Shown: in pieces, positions 8,926 through 18,723 of the stretch | Layout of the letters: each line of letters starts with the position of its first letter | How positions within the stretch are numbered: position 1 is the stretch's first letter | NCBI RefSeq assembly: GCF_001685355.1 | Contig: NZ_CP016438.1 | Span: 7,192,001 to 7,256,000 of the forward strand | Reading direction: 5' to 3' | DNA length: 64,000 bases | DNA from: Streptomyces lincolnensis | GTDB taxonomy: Bacteria; Actinomycetota; Actinomycetes; Streptomycetales; Streptomycetaceae | The notes under the pieces: model-generated | Told to the model about the DNA's origin: nothing | Seen by the model: only the letters and a program-made list of their open reading frames with translations | Databases searched by the model: none | Translations under genes and position numbers: made by a program

Positions 8926-9234
8926 ATGAGCGCCGAGGACCTCGAGAAGTACGAGACCGAGATGGAGCTCAAGCTCTACCGGGAGTACCGCGATGTCGTC
9001 GGTCTGTTCAAATACGTGATCGAGACCGAGCGGCGCTTCTACCTCACGAACGACTACGAGATGCAGGTCCACTCGGTCCAGGGTGAGGTGTTCTTCGAGG
9101 TGTCGATGGCGGACGCCTGGGTGTGGGACATGTATCGGCCGGCTCGGTTCGTGAAACAGGTGCGGGTACTCACGTTCAAGGACGTGAACATCGAGGAGCT
9201 GAACAAGAGCGATCTGGAGCTCCCGGGAGGCTGA
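8926..9234 (+). CDS. DUF2469 family protein
   Basis: A 102-residue acidic protein starting MSAEDLEKYETEMELKLYRE. It is a small, highly conserved actinobacterial family of unknown function, usually found beside YraN/UPF0102 as here. It contains aromatic-rich segments (VIETERRFYLTNDYEMQVHS, WVWDMYRPARFVKQVR) and no catalytic motif I recognise. The ATG at 8926 is preceded by AAGGGGAAC. Confidence 0.88.
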   Translation: MSAEDLEKYETEMELKLYREYRDVVGLFKYVIETERRFYLTNDYEMQVHSVQGEVFFEVSMADAWVWDMYRPARFVKQVRVLTFKDVNIEELNKSDLELPGG

Positions 9235-9352
9235 GCGACGGGTGAGTGTCCCTCGCCGGGGTGACGGAGTTGTCCACAACCGGTGAGTAACCCACCAAGA
9301 TCAACTCGGTGGGCCGGGGTGCGTGATCGTTGGCGCCGGAGGTGGTGCCGAC

Positions 9353-9715
9353 ATGAACGCACGAAGCGCACTCGGCAAGTACGGCGAGACCCTGGCCGCG
9401 CGGCGGCTGGTCGAGGCCGGTATGACGGTCCTGGAGCGCAACTGGCGCTGCGGCAGGACGGGCGAGATCGACATCGTGGCCCGGGACGGCGACGTCCTGG
9501 TCGTCTGCGAGGTCAAGACACGGCGCGCGGGTCCCTTCGAGCACCCGATGGCCGCCGTGACCCCGGAGAAGGCCGAACGCCTGCGGGGCCTCGCCGAACG
9601 CTGGATCCACGCCCACGGAGGCGCACCGCCGGGAGGCGTCCGCATCGACCTGGTCGGCGTCGTGCTGCCCAGCCGCGGCGCGCCCCTCGTCGAGCACGCG
9701 CGGGGGGTGGCCTGA
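9353..9715 (+). CDS. UPF0102/YraN family endonuclease-like protein
   Basis: A 120-residue protein of the YraN/UPF0102 family. It has a restriction-endonuclease-like core: G(K)YGE near the start, [19 protein letters not shown] in the middle (the D...EVK metal-site pattern) and RIDLVGV near the end. Its cellular role is not established. I choose the ATG at 9353, which has GGAGGTG upstream, over a GTG at 9323. It lies one base before the ComM-like gene and near dprA, a common grouping. Confidence 0.9.
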   Translation: MNARSALGKYGETLAARRLVEAGMTVLERNWRCGRTGEIDIVARDGDVLVVCEVKTRRAGPFEHPMAAVTPEKAERLRGLAERWIHAHGGAPPGGVRIDLVGVVLPSRGAPLVEHARGVA

Positions 9716-9716
9716 C

Positions 9717-11342
9717 ATGGGGTTCGCACGTACCTGCTCCGTCGCGCTCGTCGGCGTCGAGGGCGTGGTGGTCGAGGTCCAGGCCGACCTCGAACCGGGG
9801 GTCGCGGCGTTCACGCTGGTCGGGCTGCCGGACAAGAGCCTGACGGAGAGCCGGGACCGGGTTCGGGCGGCGGTGGTGAACTCCGGGGCGGAGTGGCCGC
9901 AGAAGAAGCTGACCGTGGGACTCAGCCCGGCGTCCGTGCCCAAGGCGGGCTCCGGATTCGATCTCGCCGTCGCGTGTGCGGTGCTCGGCGCCGCCGAGCG
10001 GATCGATCCCCGGGTGCTCGCCGACATCGTGATGATCGGGGAGCTGGGCCTGGACGGACGGGTGCGGCCGGTCCGGGGCATCCTGCCGGCCGTGCTCGCC
10101 GCGGCGGACTCCGGATACGAACAGGTGGTTGTCCCCGAGTGCGCCGCCGCCGAGGCCTCGTTGGTGCCGGGTGTGTCCGTGCTGGGGGTCCGCAGCCTGC
10201 GCCAGCTCATCGCTGTCCTCGCGGACGAACCCGTGCCCGAGGAGGAGCCGGAGGACGCGAGCCGTCCCGCCCCGCTCCTCGCCGGCCTGCGCGTGCCGGG
10301 GACGGGCGCGGCCACCGGGATGCACAGCATGGGAGCCGCCCAGCTCGACCACGGCCACGACCTCTCCGACGTCGTCGGCCAGATCTCCGCTCGTACGGCG
10401 GTGGAGGTCTCCGCGGCGGGCGGGCACCACCTGTTCCTGGAAGGGCCCCCGGGCGCCGGGAAGACGATGCTGGCGGAGCGCCTGCCCGCCATCCTGCCCA
10501 GGCTCAGCCGGCAGGAGTCGCTGGAGGTCACCGCGGTGCACTCGGTGGCGGGCCTGCTGCCTCCGGGCAAGCCGCTGATCGACGTCGCCCCGTACTGCGC
10601 GCCGCACCACTCGGCGACGATGCAGGCGCTGGTCGGCGGCGGCCAGGGCATCGCACGGCCCGGTGCGGTCTCGCTCTCCCATCGGGGGGTTCTCTTCCTG
10701 GACGAGACCCCCGAGTTCAACAGCCAGGCCCTGGACGCCCTGCGACAACCCCTGGAGGCGGGGCACGTGGTGATCGCGCGCAGTGCGGGCGTCGTGCGCT
10801 TCCCGGCGAGGTTCCTGATGGTGCTCGCGGCCAATCCCTGCCCGTGCGGCCGCTTCTCCGTCGCCAACGACCTGTGCGAGTGCCCGCCCTCGGCGATCCG
10901 GCGCTACCAGGCCAGGCTGTCCGGCCCGCTCCTCGACCGGGTCGACCTCCGGGTCGAGGTGGACCGCGTCACACGCGCCGAACTGACGGGACGCGCGGCT
11001 CGCGGGGAGTCCACGGCGACGGTGGCCGACCGGGTGCGGGAGGCCAGGGCACGGGCGGCGGCCCGGCTGGAGGGGACTCCGTGGCGCAGCAACAGCGAGG
11101 TGCCCGGCCGTGAGCTGCGCAGTCGGTGGCACTCCGTGTCCGGGGCCATGGACGAGGCGGAGCGGAACCTGGAGCGGGGCGTGCTGACCGCCCGGGGGAT
11201 CGACCGGGTCCTGCGGGTGGCCTGGACCGTCGCCGACCTCGTCGGCCACGACCGCCCGGACGCGACGGACGTGGCCCTCGCCCTGCAACTGCGCACGGGG
11301 GTGCCGCGCGGTGTCCCCATGGCCATCGGGGCGCTGACATGA
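9717..11342 (+). CDS. YifB/ComM-like Mg-chelatase-subunit AAA+ ATPase
   Basis: A 541-residue protein with three parts: an N-terminal Lon-type S5 fold domain (ARTCSVALVGVEGVVVEV; SPASVPKAGSGFDLAVA), a Mg-chelatase-type AAA+ core with Walker A GPPGAGKT (about residue 243) and Walker B VLFLDETPEF, and a C-terminal Mg-chelatase extension. The NPCPCG and CECPP motifs are typical of YifB/ComM. In naturally competent bacteria ComM is a helicase that helps integrate incoming DNA; its role in Streptomyces is unproven. Its stop overlaps the dprA start (ATGA). Confidence 0.92.
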   Translation: MGFARTCSVALVGVEGVVVEVQADLEPGVAAFTLVGLPDKSLTESRDRVRAAVVNSGAEWPQKKLTVGLSPASVPKAGSGFDLAVACAVLGAAERIDPRVLADIVMIGELGLDGRVRPVRGILPAVLAAADSGYEQVVVPECAAAEASLVPGVSVLGVRSLRQLIAVLADEPVPEEEPEDASRPAPLLAGLRVPGTGAATGMHSMGAAQLDHGHDLSDVVGQISARTAVEVSAAGGHHLFLEGPPGAGKTMLAERLPAILPRLSRQESLEVTAVHSVAGLLPPGKPLIDVAPYCAPHHSATMQALVGGGQGIARPGAVSLSHRGVLFLDETPEFNSQALDALRQPLEAGHVVIARSAGVVRFPARFLMVLAANPCPCGRFSVANDLCECPPSAIRRYQARLSGPLLDRVDLRVEVDRVTRAELTGRAARGESTATVADRVREARARAAARLEGTPWRSNSEVPGRELRSRWHSVSGAMDEAERNLERGVLTARGIDRVLRVAWTVADLVGHDRPDATDVALALQLRTGVPRGVPMAIGALT

Positions 11343-12499
11343 GCGTCGACGACGCTCCGGACACCGAAGCGCTCGGGCGGGTCTTCCTCGCTCGGGTGAT
11401 CGAGCCCGGTGACGAGGTCGCCGGGCGCTGGGTGCGCGAGTTCGGGGTGGGGGAGGTGGTGCGGAGGCTCCGGGCGGGCGAGGACGCTCTGCCAGGGGTG
11501 AGCGGACAGCGGTGGGCCGGACTGGTGGCCCGGGCCGGGCGGGCCGAGCCGGAGCGGGATCTCGCCGAGGCGCGGGACGCCGGGGTGCGGTTCGTGGCGC
11601 CCGGGGACGGCGAGTGGCCGGGGCAGCTCGACGATCTGGGGGACGCGCGTCCCCTGGGGCTGTGGGTGCGGGGCCGGGCCAGTCTGCGGATGTGGGCGCT
11701 GCGGTCGGTGGCCGTCGTGGGCGCCCGCGCCTGCACCGAGTACGGCGCCCACATGGCGGCCACCCTCGCCGCCGGCCTCGCCGAGCGCGGCTGGGTCGTG
11801 GTGTCCGGCGGTGCCTACGGGGTCGACGGCGCGGCCCATCGCGGTGCCCTCGGGGCCGGCGGCGCCACCGTCGCCGTCCTCGCCTGCGGTGTCGACCGGC
11901 CCTACCCGCGCGGACACACGCAGTTGATCACCAGGATCGCGGAACAGGGGCTGGTGGTGGGGGAGTTGCCGCCCGGCGACCATCCGACGCCCAGCAGATT
12001 CGTGCTGCGCAACCGAGTGATCGCGGCGCTCACCCGGGGCACCGTGGTCGTCGAGGCGGCCCACAGGAGCGGTTCGCTCGTCACGGCACGGGCGGCACAG
12101 CGGTTGGGCCGTCACACGATAGGGGTGCCCGGGCCGGCCACCAGTGGACTGTCGGCAGGTGTGCACGAACTCCTGCGGCAGGACGCGGTGCTGGTCACCG
12201 ACGCCGCCGACGTCGTCGAACTGGTCGGCGACATGGGGGAACTGGCCCCGGACCGCCGTGGGCCCGTGCTCCCCCGCGACCTGCTGGACGCACCCGCCCG
12301 ACGGGTCCTGGCCGCGCTGCCCGGCCCTCGGGCGGCGACCGTGGAGGAGATCGCGCGCGGTGCGCTCACCACCCCGGACGACGCGATCGCGAGGCTGTAC
12401 GAACTCCGATCGCTTGGTTACGTCGAACGACACGGCGACGGCTGGAAGTTGACACGCCAGGCGATGATCTCCGTACGGGGAGGTCGACGTGAGTGTTGA
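11339..12499 (+). CDS. dprA: DNA-processing protein DprA
   Basis: 386 residues from the ATG at 11339, which overlaps the preceding stop as ATGA. DprA binds single-stranded DNA and loads RecA. The Rossmann core is clear: VAVVGARACTEYGAH, then VVVSGGAYGVDGAAHRGAL, LACGVDRPYPRGH and FVLRNRVIAALTRGTVVVEA. A C-terminal winged-helix-like region (PGPRAATVEEIARGALTTPD) follows. It sits next to the ComM-like gene, and the pair is probably one transcription unit. Confidence 0.95.
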   Translation: MSVDDAPDTEALGRVFLARVIEPGDEVAGRWVREFGVGEVVRRLRAGEDALPGVSGQRWAGLVARAGRAEPERDLAEARDAGVRFVAPGDGEWPGQLDDLGDARPLGLWVRGRASLRMWALRSVAVVGARACTEYGAHMAATLAAGLAERGWVVVSGGAYGVDGAAHRGALGAGGATVAVLACGVDRPYPRGHTQLITRIAEQGLVVGELPPGDHPTPSRFVLRNRVIAALTRGTVVVEAAHRSGSLVTARAAQRLGRHTIGVPGPATSGLSAGVHELLRQDAVLVTDAADVVELVGDMGELAPDRRGPVLPRDLLDAPARRVLAALPGPRAATVEEIARGALTTPDDAIARLYELRSLGYVERHGDGWKLTRQAMISVRGGRREC

Positions 12500-12790
12500 C
12501 CGGGGGTGTTCCGCCGTCCGGGGGAACCCTGACGCCCTTGTGAATTACCGCAGTTGGCGCGATTGAGCCATCACGCGGAGCGAGGGACACGACTCGGTGG
12601 AGCGGTCAGCGGAACGTATCTGCGCATCGGTCGGGGCCCCTTCTTCGCTCACCGCGACACTCCAGTCACGCTACGCTCACGAAGATTCCGACGCGGACCA
12701 CCAACTCGGCATCGAACCGACAGCTCACCCAGGCAGCACCGCTCCACGGCAATTCACGGCACTTCACGGCAGAACGGCACAAGGCGACGA

Positions 12791-13633
12791 ATGCCCCAGC
12801 ACACCTCCGGGTCCGACCGGGCGGCGATCCCTCCAGCTGCCCGCGAGGGTGGCAGCGTGCGGCCGCCCGCTCCTTCGACGCTCGACGAGCTGTGGCGGTC
12901 GTACAAGTCGACGGGGGACGAGCGGCTGCGCGAGCAGCTGATCCTGCACTACTCACCGCTCGTGAAGTACGTGGCGGGACGCGTCAGCGTCGGGCTGCCG
13001 CCCAATGTGGAACAGGCCGACTTCGTCTCGTCGGGGGTGTTCGGGCTGATCGACGCGATCGAGAAGTTCGACATCGACCGGGAGATCAAGTTCGAGACCT
13101 ACGCGATCACCCGGATCCGGGGCGCGATGATCGACGAGCTGCGGGCGCTGGACTGGATCCCGCGGTCGGTACGGCAGAAGGCCCGCAACGTCGAGCGGGC
13201 GTACGCGACGCTGGAGGCGAAGCTCAGGCGGACCCCGAGCGAGGGTGAGGTGGCCGCCGAGATGGGCATCGCGGTGGACGACCTGCACGCCGTCTTCAGC
13301 CAGTTGTCGCTGGCCAACGTGGTGGCCCTGGAGGAACTGCTGCACGCCGGCGGTGAGGGCGGCGACCGGCTGAGCCTCATGGACACGCTGGAGGACACCG
13401 CCGCCGACAACCCCGTCGAGGTGGCCGAGGACCGGGAGCTCAGGCGGTTCCTGGCACGGGCGATCAACACGCTTCCCGAGCGGGAGAAGACCGTCGTGAC
13501 GCTGTACTACTACGAGGGACTCACGCTCGCCGAGATCGGGAACGTGCTGGGTGTCACCGAGAGTCGGGTCAGTCAGATCCACACCAAATCCGTGCTCCAG
13601 TTGCGGGCGAAACTGGCGAGCTTTGGTCGGTGA
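12791..13633 (+). CDS. whiG: RNA polymerase sigma factor WhiG
   Basis: A 280-residue group 3 (FliA-like) sigma factor that commits aerial hyphae to sporulation in Streptomyces. Region 2 reads [20 protein letters not shown]...[20 protein letters not shown]. Region 3 includes [15 protein letters not shown]. Region 4 contains [20 protein letters not shown] and the helix-turn-helix [13 protein letters not shown]. The ATG at 12791 gives the length known for S. coelicolor WhiG; the open frame upstream is G+C-driven. The 291 bases upstream contain no gene and presumably hold the promoter. No anti-sigma gene is adjacent. Confidence 0.95.
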   Translation: MPQHTSGSDRAAIPPAAREGGSVRPPAPSTLDELWRSYKSTGDERLREQLILHYSPLVKYVAGRVSVGLPPNVEQADFVSSGVFGLIDAIEKFDIDREIKFETYAITRIRGAMIDELRALDWIPRSVRQKARNVERAYATLEAKLRRTPSEGEVAAEMGIAVDDLHAVFSQLSLANVVALEELLHAGGEGGDRLSLMDTLEDTAADNPVEVAEDRELRRFLARAINTLPEREKTVVTLYYYEGLTLAEIGNVLGVTESRVSQIHTKSVLQLRAKLASFGR

Positions 13634-13703
13634 CCTGGCCGAATGAAGTCCGGTGGGGTGCAGTGACTCCCGTCCGGGGTGGTCCGTCCGTAGAGTGTTT
13701 GAC

Positions 13704-14285
13704 GTGCCAAGGATTCGAGCGGCCTCCGTGGCCGAGCACCGGTCGATGCAGCGAGCCGCCCTGCTGGACGCGGCTCGTTCCCTGCTGTCCGAGGGCGGGA
13801 CGGAGGCGCTGACCTTCCCCGCCCTCGCCGAGCGGACGGGTCTCGCGCGCTCGTCCGTGTACGAGTACTTCCGATCGCGGGCCGCCGTGGTCGAGGAACT
13901 GTGCGAGGTCGACTTCCCGGTCTGGGTGGCGGAGGTCGAGGCGGCGATGGCCGCGGCCCAGGGGCCGGAGGCCAAGGTCGAGGCGTATGTGCGCCAGCAG
14001 CTGACGCTGGTCGGGGACCGGCGGCACCGGGCCGTGGTGGCGATCTCCGCGAGTGAGCTGGACGCGGGCGCCAGGGAGAAGATCCGGGCGGCGCACGGCG
14101 GGCTCGTCGCGATGATCGTCGAGGCGCTCGGGGACATGGGGCACGGGCAGCCCCGGATGGCGGCGATGCTGCTGCAAGGGGTCGTGGACGCGGCTGTGCG
14201 GCGGATCGAGCTGGGGGCCGCGGAGGAGCCGTCCGTGATCGTCGAGGCCGCGGTTTCCATGGTGCTGCGAGGGGTTCGGGGCTGA
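13704..14285 (+). CDS. TetR family transcriptional regulator
   Basis: 193 residues. The TetR helix-turn-helix lies near residues 22-55 (LTFPALAERTGLARSSVYEY, then FRSRAAVVEEL), and the rest is a helical ligand domain. I choose the GTG at 13704: a TAGAGT (13691-13696) lies seven bases upstream and could be a -10 box for a leaderless message. An upstream in-frame ATG (13653) lies ahead of that box. The target is unknown; the neighbours, whiG and an M23 peptidase on the other strand, give no clear hint. Confidence 0.85.
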   Translation: MPRIRAASVAEHRSMQRAALLDAARSLLSEGGTEALTFPALAERTGLARSSVYEYFRSRAAVVEELCEVDFPVWVAEVEAAMAAAQGPEAKVEAYVRQQLTLVGDRRHRAVVAISASELDAGAREKIRAAHGGLVAMIVEALGDMGHGQPRMAAMLLQGVVDAAVRRIELGAAEEPSVIVEAAVSMVLRGVRG

Positions 14286-14311
14286 GGGGCGGCCGGGCAC
14301 GGCCATCGCGG

Positions 14312-14923
14312 CTACGGCAGAGGAACCCCCAGCACCGGCAGCAGCCTCGATGGGCCCCGGTGCAGCAGCCAGGGCGGCAGCAGGGACAGCGGGTCCAGAT
14401 AGGCGTCGCCTCTCAGCAGGCCCCAGTGCACGCAGGTGGCCGTGCAGTGTGAGCCCGTCGGCTCGACCGTTCCGATCACCTGGCCCGCGGTCACCTCGTC
14501 GCCCTTCTTCACCGACGCCCCCACCGGTTCGTACGTCGTGCGCAGGTCCGTGCCCGTCAGGGCCACCGAGACGACCCCCTTGCCCGCCACCCGGCCCGCG
14601 AAGGACACCCGGCCCGGGGCCACCGCCCGTACCGGAGCGCCGGCGGGGGCTGCCAGGTCGACGCCCCGGTGGCCCCGGGCGTAGGTCGTCGCCGGGGGTT
14701 CCCAGCCCCGCAGGACCGGTGGGCGGGTACCGACGGGCCAGGCGCGGCCGACTGCCGGCACGGAGGTGTCCGTGGCCGTCGGGCCGAGGAACAGGGGCTC
14801 GGCGCCCGGCCGGGGCGCACTGATCAGCACCGTCAGCAGGAACAGCAGGAACAGCAGGCCCAGGCCCAGCCCCGGACCGCACCGTTTCGCTCGTACTCCT
14901 CGCATCGATCGCATCGCTCGCAT
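14312..14923 (-). CDS. M23-family (LytM-type) peptidase domain protein
   Basis: 203 residues. A basic start and hydrophobic segment (GLGLGLLFLLFLLTVLI) give an N-terminal anchor or signal peptide. The outer part is a small M23 domain: GHRGVDLAAPAGAPVRAVAP supplies the H...D metal site, and CVHWGLLRGDAYLDPL is the second site. There the usual HxH is CxH, as in many actinobacterial members, so catalysis is uncertain. It could act on or bind peptidoglycan. The ATG at 14923 is preceded by GAGGGA. Confidence 0.85.
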   Translation of the reverse strand: MRAMRSMRGVRAKRCGPGLGLGLLFLLFLLTVLISAPRPGAEPLFLGPTATDTSVPAVGRAWPVGTRPPVLRGWEPPATTYARGHRGVDLAAPAGAPVRAVAPGRVSFAGRVAGKGVVSVALTGTDLRTTYEPVGASVKKGDEVTAGQVIGTVEPTGSHCTATCVHWGLLRGDAYLDPLSLLPPWLLHRGPSRLLPVLGVPLP

Positions 14924-15020
14924 GCCAGAACCGTCCCTCGTCGCACCCGATCCGGGCCGGGGCCTGTGGACAACTCCCCGGTTGTGGACAGCGGCGTCAC
15001 CCGGTGCCTCGCGGGTCCCG

Positions 15021-15026
15021 TACACT
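15021..15026 (+). promoter_or_regulatory. Candidate -10 box for rpsB
   Basis: TACACT at 15021-15026 matches an actinobacterial -10 box in the 273-base gap before rpsB. It would leave a leader of about 165 nt, long enough for ribosomal-protein feedback control. I did not find a convincing -35 element. Confidence 0.35.
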
Positions 15027-15196
15027 TCTTCTGGCGATCCGGGTCACCGGGTCGACTTCGCACGCCCCGACATCACGCCGTCTCGCGGTCGATGTCAGCG
15101 CCTCTCGGTCCCTAGCGGCAAGGCGCGCAGTGGGCGTCAGGCGCGGGAGCCATCCGGCACCCGCGGCACAACCGAGAACAATCAAGGAGAACGGCC

Positions 15197-16153
15197 ATGG
15201 CCGTCGTCACGATGCGGGAGCTGCTGGAAAGCGGCGTCCACTTCGGTCACCAGACCCGTCGTTGGAACCCGAAGATGAAGCGCTTCATCTTCACGGAGCG
15301 CAACGGCATCTACATCATCGACCTGCTCCAGTCGCTGTCGTACATCGACCGCGCCTACGAGTTCGTCAAGGAGACCGTCGCCCACGGCGGCACGGTCATG
15401 TTCGTCGGCACGAAGAAGCAGGCGCAGGAGGCGATCGCCGAGCAGGCGACCCGCGTCGGCATGCCCTTCGTCAACCAGCGCTGGCTGGGCGGCATGCTCA
15501 CCAACTTCTCGACCGTCTACAAGCGTCTGCAGCGCCTCAAGGAGCTTGAGCAGATCGACTTCGAGGACGTCGCCGCGTCGGGTCTCACCAAGAAGGAGCT
15601 TCTCGTGCTCTCGCGCGAGAAGGCCAAGCTGGAGAAGACCCTCGGTGGTATCCGCGAGATGTCCAAGGTTCCCAGCGCCGTCTGGATCGTGGACACCAAG
15701 AAGGAGCACATCGCGGTCGGTGAGGCCCGGAAGCTCAACATCCCGGTCGTCGCCATCCTCGACACCAACTGCGACCCCGACGAGGTCGACTACAAGATCC
15801 CGGGCAACGACGACGCGATCCGCTCCGTCACGCTGCTCACCCGTGTGATCGCGGACGCGGTCGCCGAGGGCCTCATCTCCCGCTCCGGTGTCGCCACCGA
15901 GGGCAAGGGCGACAAGGCCGCGGGCGAGCCGCTGGCCGCGTGGGAGCGCGACCTGCTCGAGGGCGAGAAGAAGGCCGACGAGGCCGAGGCCCCCGCCGCT
16001 GCCGAGGCGCCTGCCGCTGAGGCCGCCGCCGAGGCTCCTGCCGAGGCCGCTGCTGAGGCCCCCGCCGAGGCTCCTGCCGAGGTTGCTGCCGAGGCCCCCG
16101 CCGCCGAGGCTCCGGCCGCTGAGGCCCCCGCCGCGGACGCCGAGCAGGCCTGA
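15197..16153 (+). CDS. rpsB: 30S ribosomal protein S2
   Basis: S2 binds the 30S body and helps recruit S1. The first 255 or so residues are canonical: [54 protein letters not shown] and [20 protein letters not shown]. The C-terminus is a long Ala/Pro/Glu tail with repeats such as [18 protein letters not shown], giving 318 residues against about 240 in E. coli; such tails are common in Streptomyces. The ATG has AAGGAG upstream. It is followed by a strong hairpin and tsf. Confidence 0.97.
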   Translation: MAVVTMRELLESGVHFGHQTRRWNPKMKRFIFTERNGIYIIDLLQSLSYIDRAYEFVKETVAHGGTVMFVGTKKQAQEAIAEQATRVGMPFVNQRWLGGMLTNFSTVYKRLQRLKELEQIDFEDVAASGLTKKELLVLSREKAKLEKTLGGIREMSKVPSAVWIVDTKKEHIAVGEARKLNIPVVAILDTNCDPDEVDYKIPGNDDAIRSVTLLTRVIADAVAEGLISRSGVATEGKGDKAAGEPLAAWERDLLEGEKKADEAEAPAAAEAPAAEAAAEAPAEAAAEAPAEAPAEVAAEAPAAEAPAAEAPAADAEQA

Positions 16154-16175
16154 CCCCTCATCACCTTCGGGTTCT

Positions 16176-16208
16176 GGACGGCGGGGGCCCACGAAGCCCC
16201 CGCCGTCC
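16176..16208 (+). terminator. Perfect 13-bp hairpin between rpsB and tsf
   Basis: GGACGGCGGGGGC (16176-16188), a 7-base loop and GCCCCCGCCGTCC (16196-16208) form a perfect stem just after rpsB. No T-run follows. It may stop part of the transcripts so that tsf is made in a different amount from S2, or it may protect the rpsB message. Confidence 0.7.
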
Positions 16209-16250
16209 GGCGCCCGTAGATCTTCAGACTTCGAGAGAGATTCCAGAATC

Positions 16251-17087
16251 ATGGCGAACTACACCGCCGCCGACGTCAAGAAGCTCCGGGAGCTCACCGG
16301 CGCCGGCATGATGGACTGCAAGAAGGCGCTGGACGAGGCCGAGGGCAACGTCGACAAGGCCGTCGAGGCGCTCCGTATCAAGGGCCAGAAGGGCGTCGCC
16401 AAGCGCGAGGGCCGCTCCGCCGAGAACGGCGCCGTGGTCTCCGTCATCGCCGACGACAACACCTCCGGTGTCATCGTCGAGCTGAAGTGCGAGACGGACT
16501 TCGTCGCCAAGGGTGACAAGTTCCAGGCCGCTGCCGCCCAGATCGCGCAGCACGTCGCCGCGACCTCCCCGGCCGACCTCGACGCCCTGCTCGCCTCCGA
16601 GATCGAGGCCGGCAAGACCGTCCAGGCGTTCGTGGACGAGGCCAACGCCAACCTCGGCGAGAAGATCGTCCTGGACCGCTTCGCGCAGTTCGCCGACGGC
16701 TTCGTGTACGCCTACATGCACCGCACCATGCCCGACCTGCCCCCGCAGATCGGTGTCCTGGTCGAGCTGGACAAGGCCGACGCCGACCTCGCCAAGGGTG
16801 TCGCCCAGCACATCGCCGCCTTCGCGCCGAAGTACCTCGCCAAGGAGGACGTGCCGGCCGAGGTCGTCGAGTCCGAGCGTCGTATCGCCGAGGAGACCAC
16901 CCGCGCCGAGGGCAAGCCCGAGGCCGCGATCGCCAAGATCGTCGAGGGTCGCGTCAACGGCTTCTTCAAGGACGCCACGCTGCTCGGCCAGCCGTACGCG
17001 CTCGACCCCAAGAAGTCGGTCCAGAAGGTTCTGGACGAGGCGGGTGTCACCCTGAAGCGCTTCTCGCGCATCAAGGTCGGCATCTGA
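16251..17087 (+). CDS. tsf: Translation elongation factor Ts
   Basis: EF-Ts is the nucleotide exchange factor for EF-Tu. The ATG at 16251 starts MANYTAADVKKLRELTGAGM, and the UBA-like N-terminus is followed by MDCKKALDEAEGNVDKAVE. The core motif VELKCETDFVAKGDKF is present near residue 76. Its 278 residues are usual for Streptomyces. It is the second gene of the rpsB-tsf unit. Confidence 0.97.
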   Translation: MANYTAADVKKLRELTGAGMMDCKKALDEAEGNVDKAVEALRIKGQKGVAKREGRSAENGAVVSVIADDNTSGVIVELKCETDFVAKGDKFQAAAAQIAQHVAATSPADLDALLASEIEAGKTVQAFVDEANANLGEKIVLDRFAQFADGFVYAYMHRTMPDLPPQIGVLVELDKADADLAKGVAQHIAAFAPKYLAKEDVPAEVVESERRIAEETTRAEGKPEAAIAKIVEGRVNGFFKDATLLGQPYALDPKKSVQKVLDEAGVTLKRFSRIKVGI

Positions 17088-17276
17088 GTCCGTGCCGCGA
17101 TCGGCGCGCGACCCCGATAGGGTCGGGTGCAGTCGTCCGGTACGCCGTCACGCGCGCGCGTGACGGACGACAGCAGATCTGACGAGGAGGCCATTGCCGC
17201 GCATGGGTTGCGACCGACACCCCACCGGCAGTGGCCTTCTTCGTATGTGCACCACGTGAAAGAGGCGGGATCCTCC

Positions 17277-18035
17277 ATGACCACCAAGCCCCAGAAGAGC
17301 GACGACGGCAAAGTACGCGGCCGGTTTCTGCTGAAGCTGTCCGGAGAGGCATTCGCCGGTGGCGGGGGTCTCGGTGTCGACCCCGACGTGGTGCACAAGA
17401 TCGCGCGAGAGATCGCGGCCGTCGTGCGCGACGGCGCCCAGATCGCGGTCGTCATCGGCGGCGGCAACTTCTTCCGTGGTGCCGAGCTCCAGCAGCGCGG
17501 CATGGACCGGGCCCGCTCGGACTACATGGGCATGCTCGGCACCGTGATGAACTGCCTCGCCCTCCAGGACTTCCTGGAGAAGGAGGGCATCGACAGCCGG
17601 GTGCAGACCGCCATCACCATGGGCCAGGTCGCCGAGCCGTACATCCCGCTGCGGGCCGTGCGCCACCTGGAGAAGGGCCGTGTGGTCATCTTCGGCGCCG
17701 GTATGGGCATGCCGTACTTCTCCACCGACACCACCGCCGCCCAGCGCGCCCTGGAGATCGACGCCGAGGCGCTGCTGATGGGCAAGAACGGCGTGGACGG
17801 GGTCTACGACTCCGACCCGAAGGCCAACCCGGACGCGGTCAAGTTCGATGCCCTCGGCTACGGCGAGGTCATCACCCGCGACCTCAAGGTCGCCGACGCC
17901 ACCGCCGTCACGCTGTGCCGCGACAACAAGCTCCCGATCGTGGTCTTCGAGCTTCTGACGGAGGGCAATATCGCGCGCGCCGTCAAGGGTGAGAAGATCG
18001 GCACGCTTGTGGGTGACCAAGTCAGCCAGGGCTGA
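17277..18035 (+). CDS. pyrH: Uridylate kinase (UMP kinase)
   Basis: The hexameric bacterial UMP kinase phosphorylates UMP to UDP in pyrimidine synthesis. From the ATG at 17277 the 252 residues include [51 protein letters not shown] and [20 protein letters not shown], all family signatures. Open frame upstream of 17277 is not conserved. A TAGGGT at 17118-17123 could be a promoter in the 189-base gap after tsf. frr follows 130 bases downstream. Confidence 0.96.
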   Translation: MTTKPQKSDDGKVRGRFLLKLSGEAFAGGGGLGVDPDVVHKIAREIAAVVRDGAQIAVVIGGGNFFRGAELQQRGMDRARSDYMGMLGTVMNCLALQDFLEKEGIDSRVQTAITMGQVAEPYIPLRAVRHLEKGRVVIFGAGMGMPYFSTDTTAAQRALEIDAEALLMGKNGVDGVYDSDPKANPDAVKFDALGYGEVITRDLKVADATAVTLCRDNKLPIVVFELLTEGNIARAVKGEKIGTLVGDQVSQG

Positions 18036-18165
18036 TGACCCTGACCGGGGGATGGACAATGTTCTGCCGGTCGGGAACCGTGCAGGAAGAAGACGCGACG
18101 CAGCCGGCCGCCGCCCCACCAAGGAACCGCAGCCGGGCCTCACTCAAGACACGCAGGAGCAAGTG

Positions 18166-18723
18166 GTGATCGAAGAGACCCTCCTCGAGGCCGAGGAGAA
18201 GATGGAGAAGGCCGTCGTGGTCGCCAAGGAGGACTTCGCCGCGATCCGCACCGGCCGTGCGCACCCGGCGATGTTCAACAAGATCGTGGCCGACTACTAC
18301 GGTGCGCCGACGCCGATCAACCAGCTGGCTTCGTTCTCCGTGCCGGAGCCGCGCATGGCCGTGGTGACCCCGTTCGACAAGAGCGCGCTGCGCAACATCG
18401 AGCAGGCGATCCGCGACTCCGACCTGGGCGTCAACCCCAGCAACGACGGCAACATCATCCGGGTGGTGTTCCCCGAGCTCACCGAGGAGCGCCGCCGCGA
18501 CTACATCAAGGTCGCCAAGGCCAAGGCCGAGGACGCGCGCGTGTCCATCCGCTCGGTCCGCCGCAAGGCCAAGGACGCGATCGACAAGCTGGTCAAGGAC
18601 GGCGAGATCGGTGAGGACGAGGGCCGCCGTGCGGAGAAGGAACTCGACGACGCGACGCACAAGTACGTCGCTCAGGTGGACGAGCTCCTGAAGCACAAGG
18701 AAGCGGAGCTTCTCGAGGTCTGA
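18166..18723 (+). CDS. frr: Ribosome recycling factor
   Basis: RRF splits post-termination ribosomes together with EF-G. From the GTG at 18166, with AGGAG at 18155-18159, the product has 185 residues. It contains [20 protein letters not shown], the hinge region and [20 protein letters not shown], all typical. Its stop TGA overlaps the cdsA ATG by one base, so the two genes are translationally coupled. Confidence 0.96.
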   Translation: MIEETLLEAEEKMEKAVVVAKEDFAAIRTGRAHPAMFNKIVADYYGAPTPINQLASFSVPEPRMAVVTPFDKSALRNIEQAIRDSDLGVNPSNDGNIIRVVFPELTEERRRDYIKVAKAKAEDARVSIRSVRRKAKDAIDKLVKDGEIGEDEGRRAEKELDDATHKYVAQVDELLKHKEAELLEV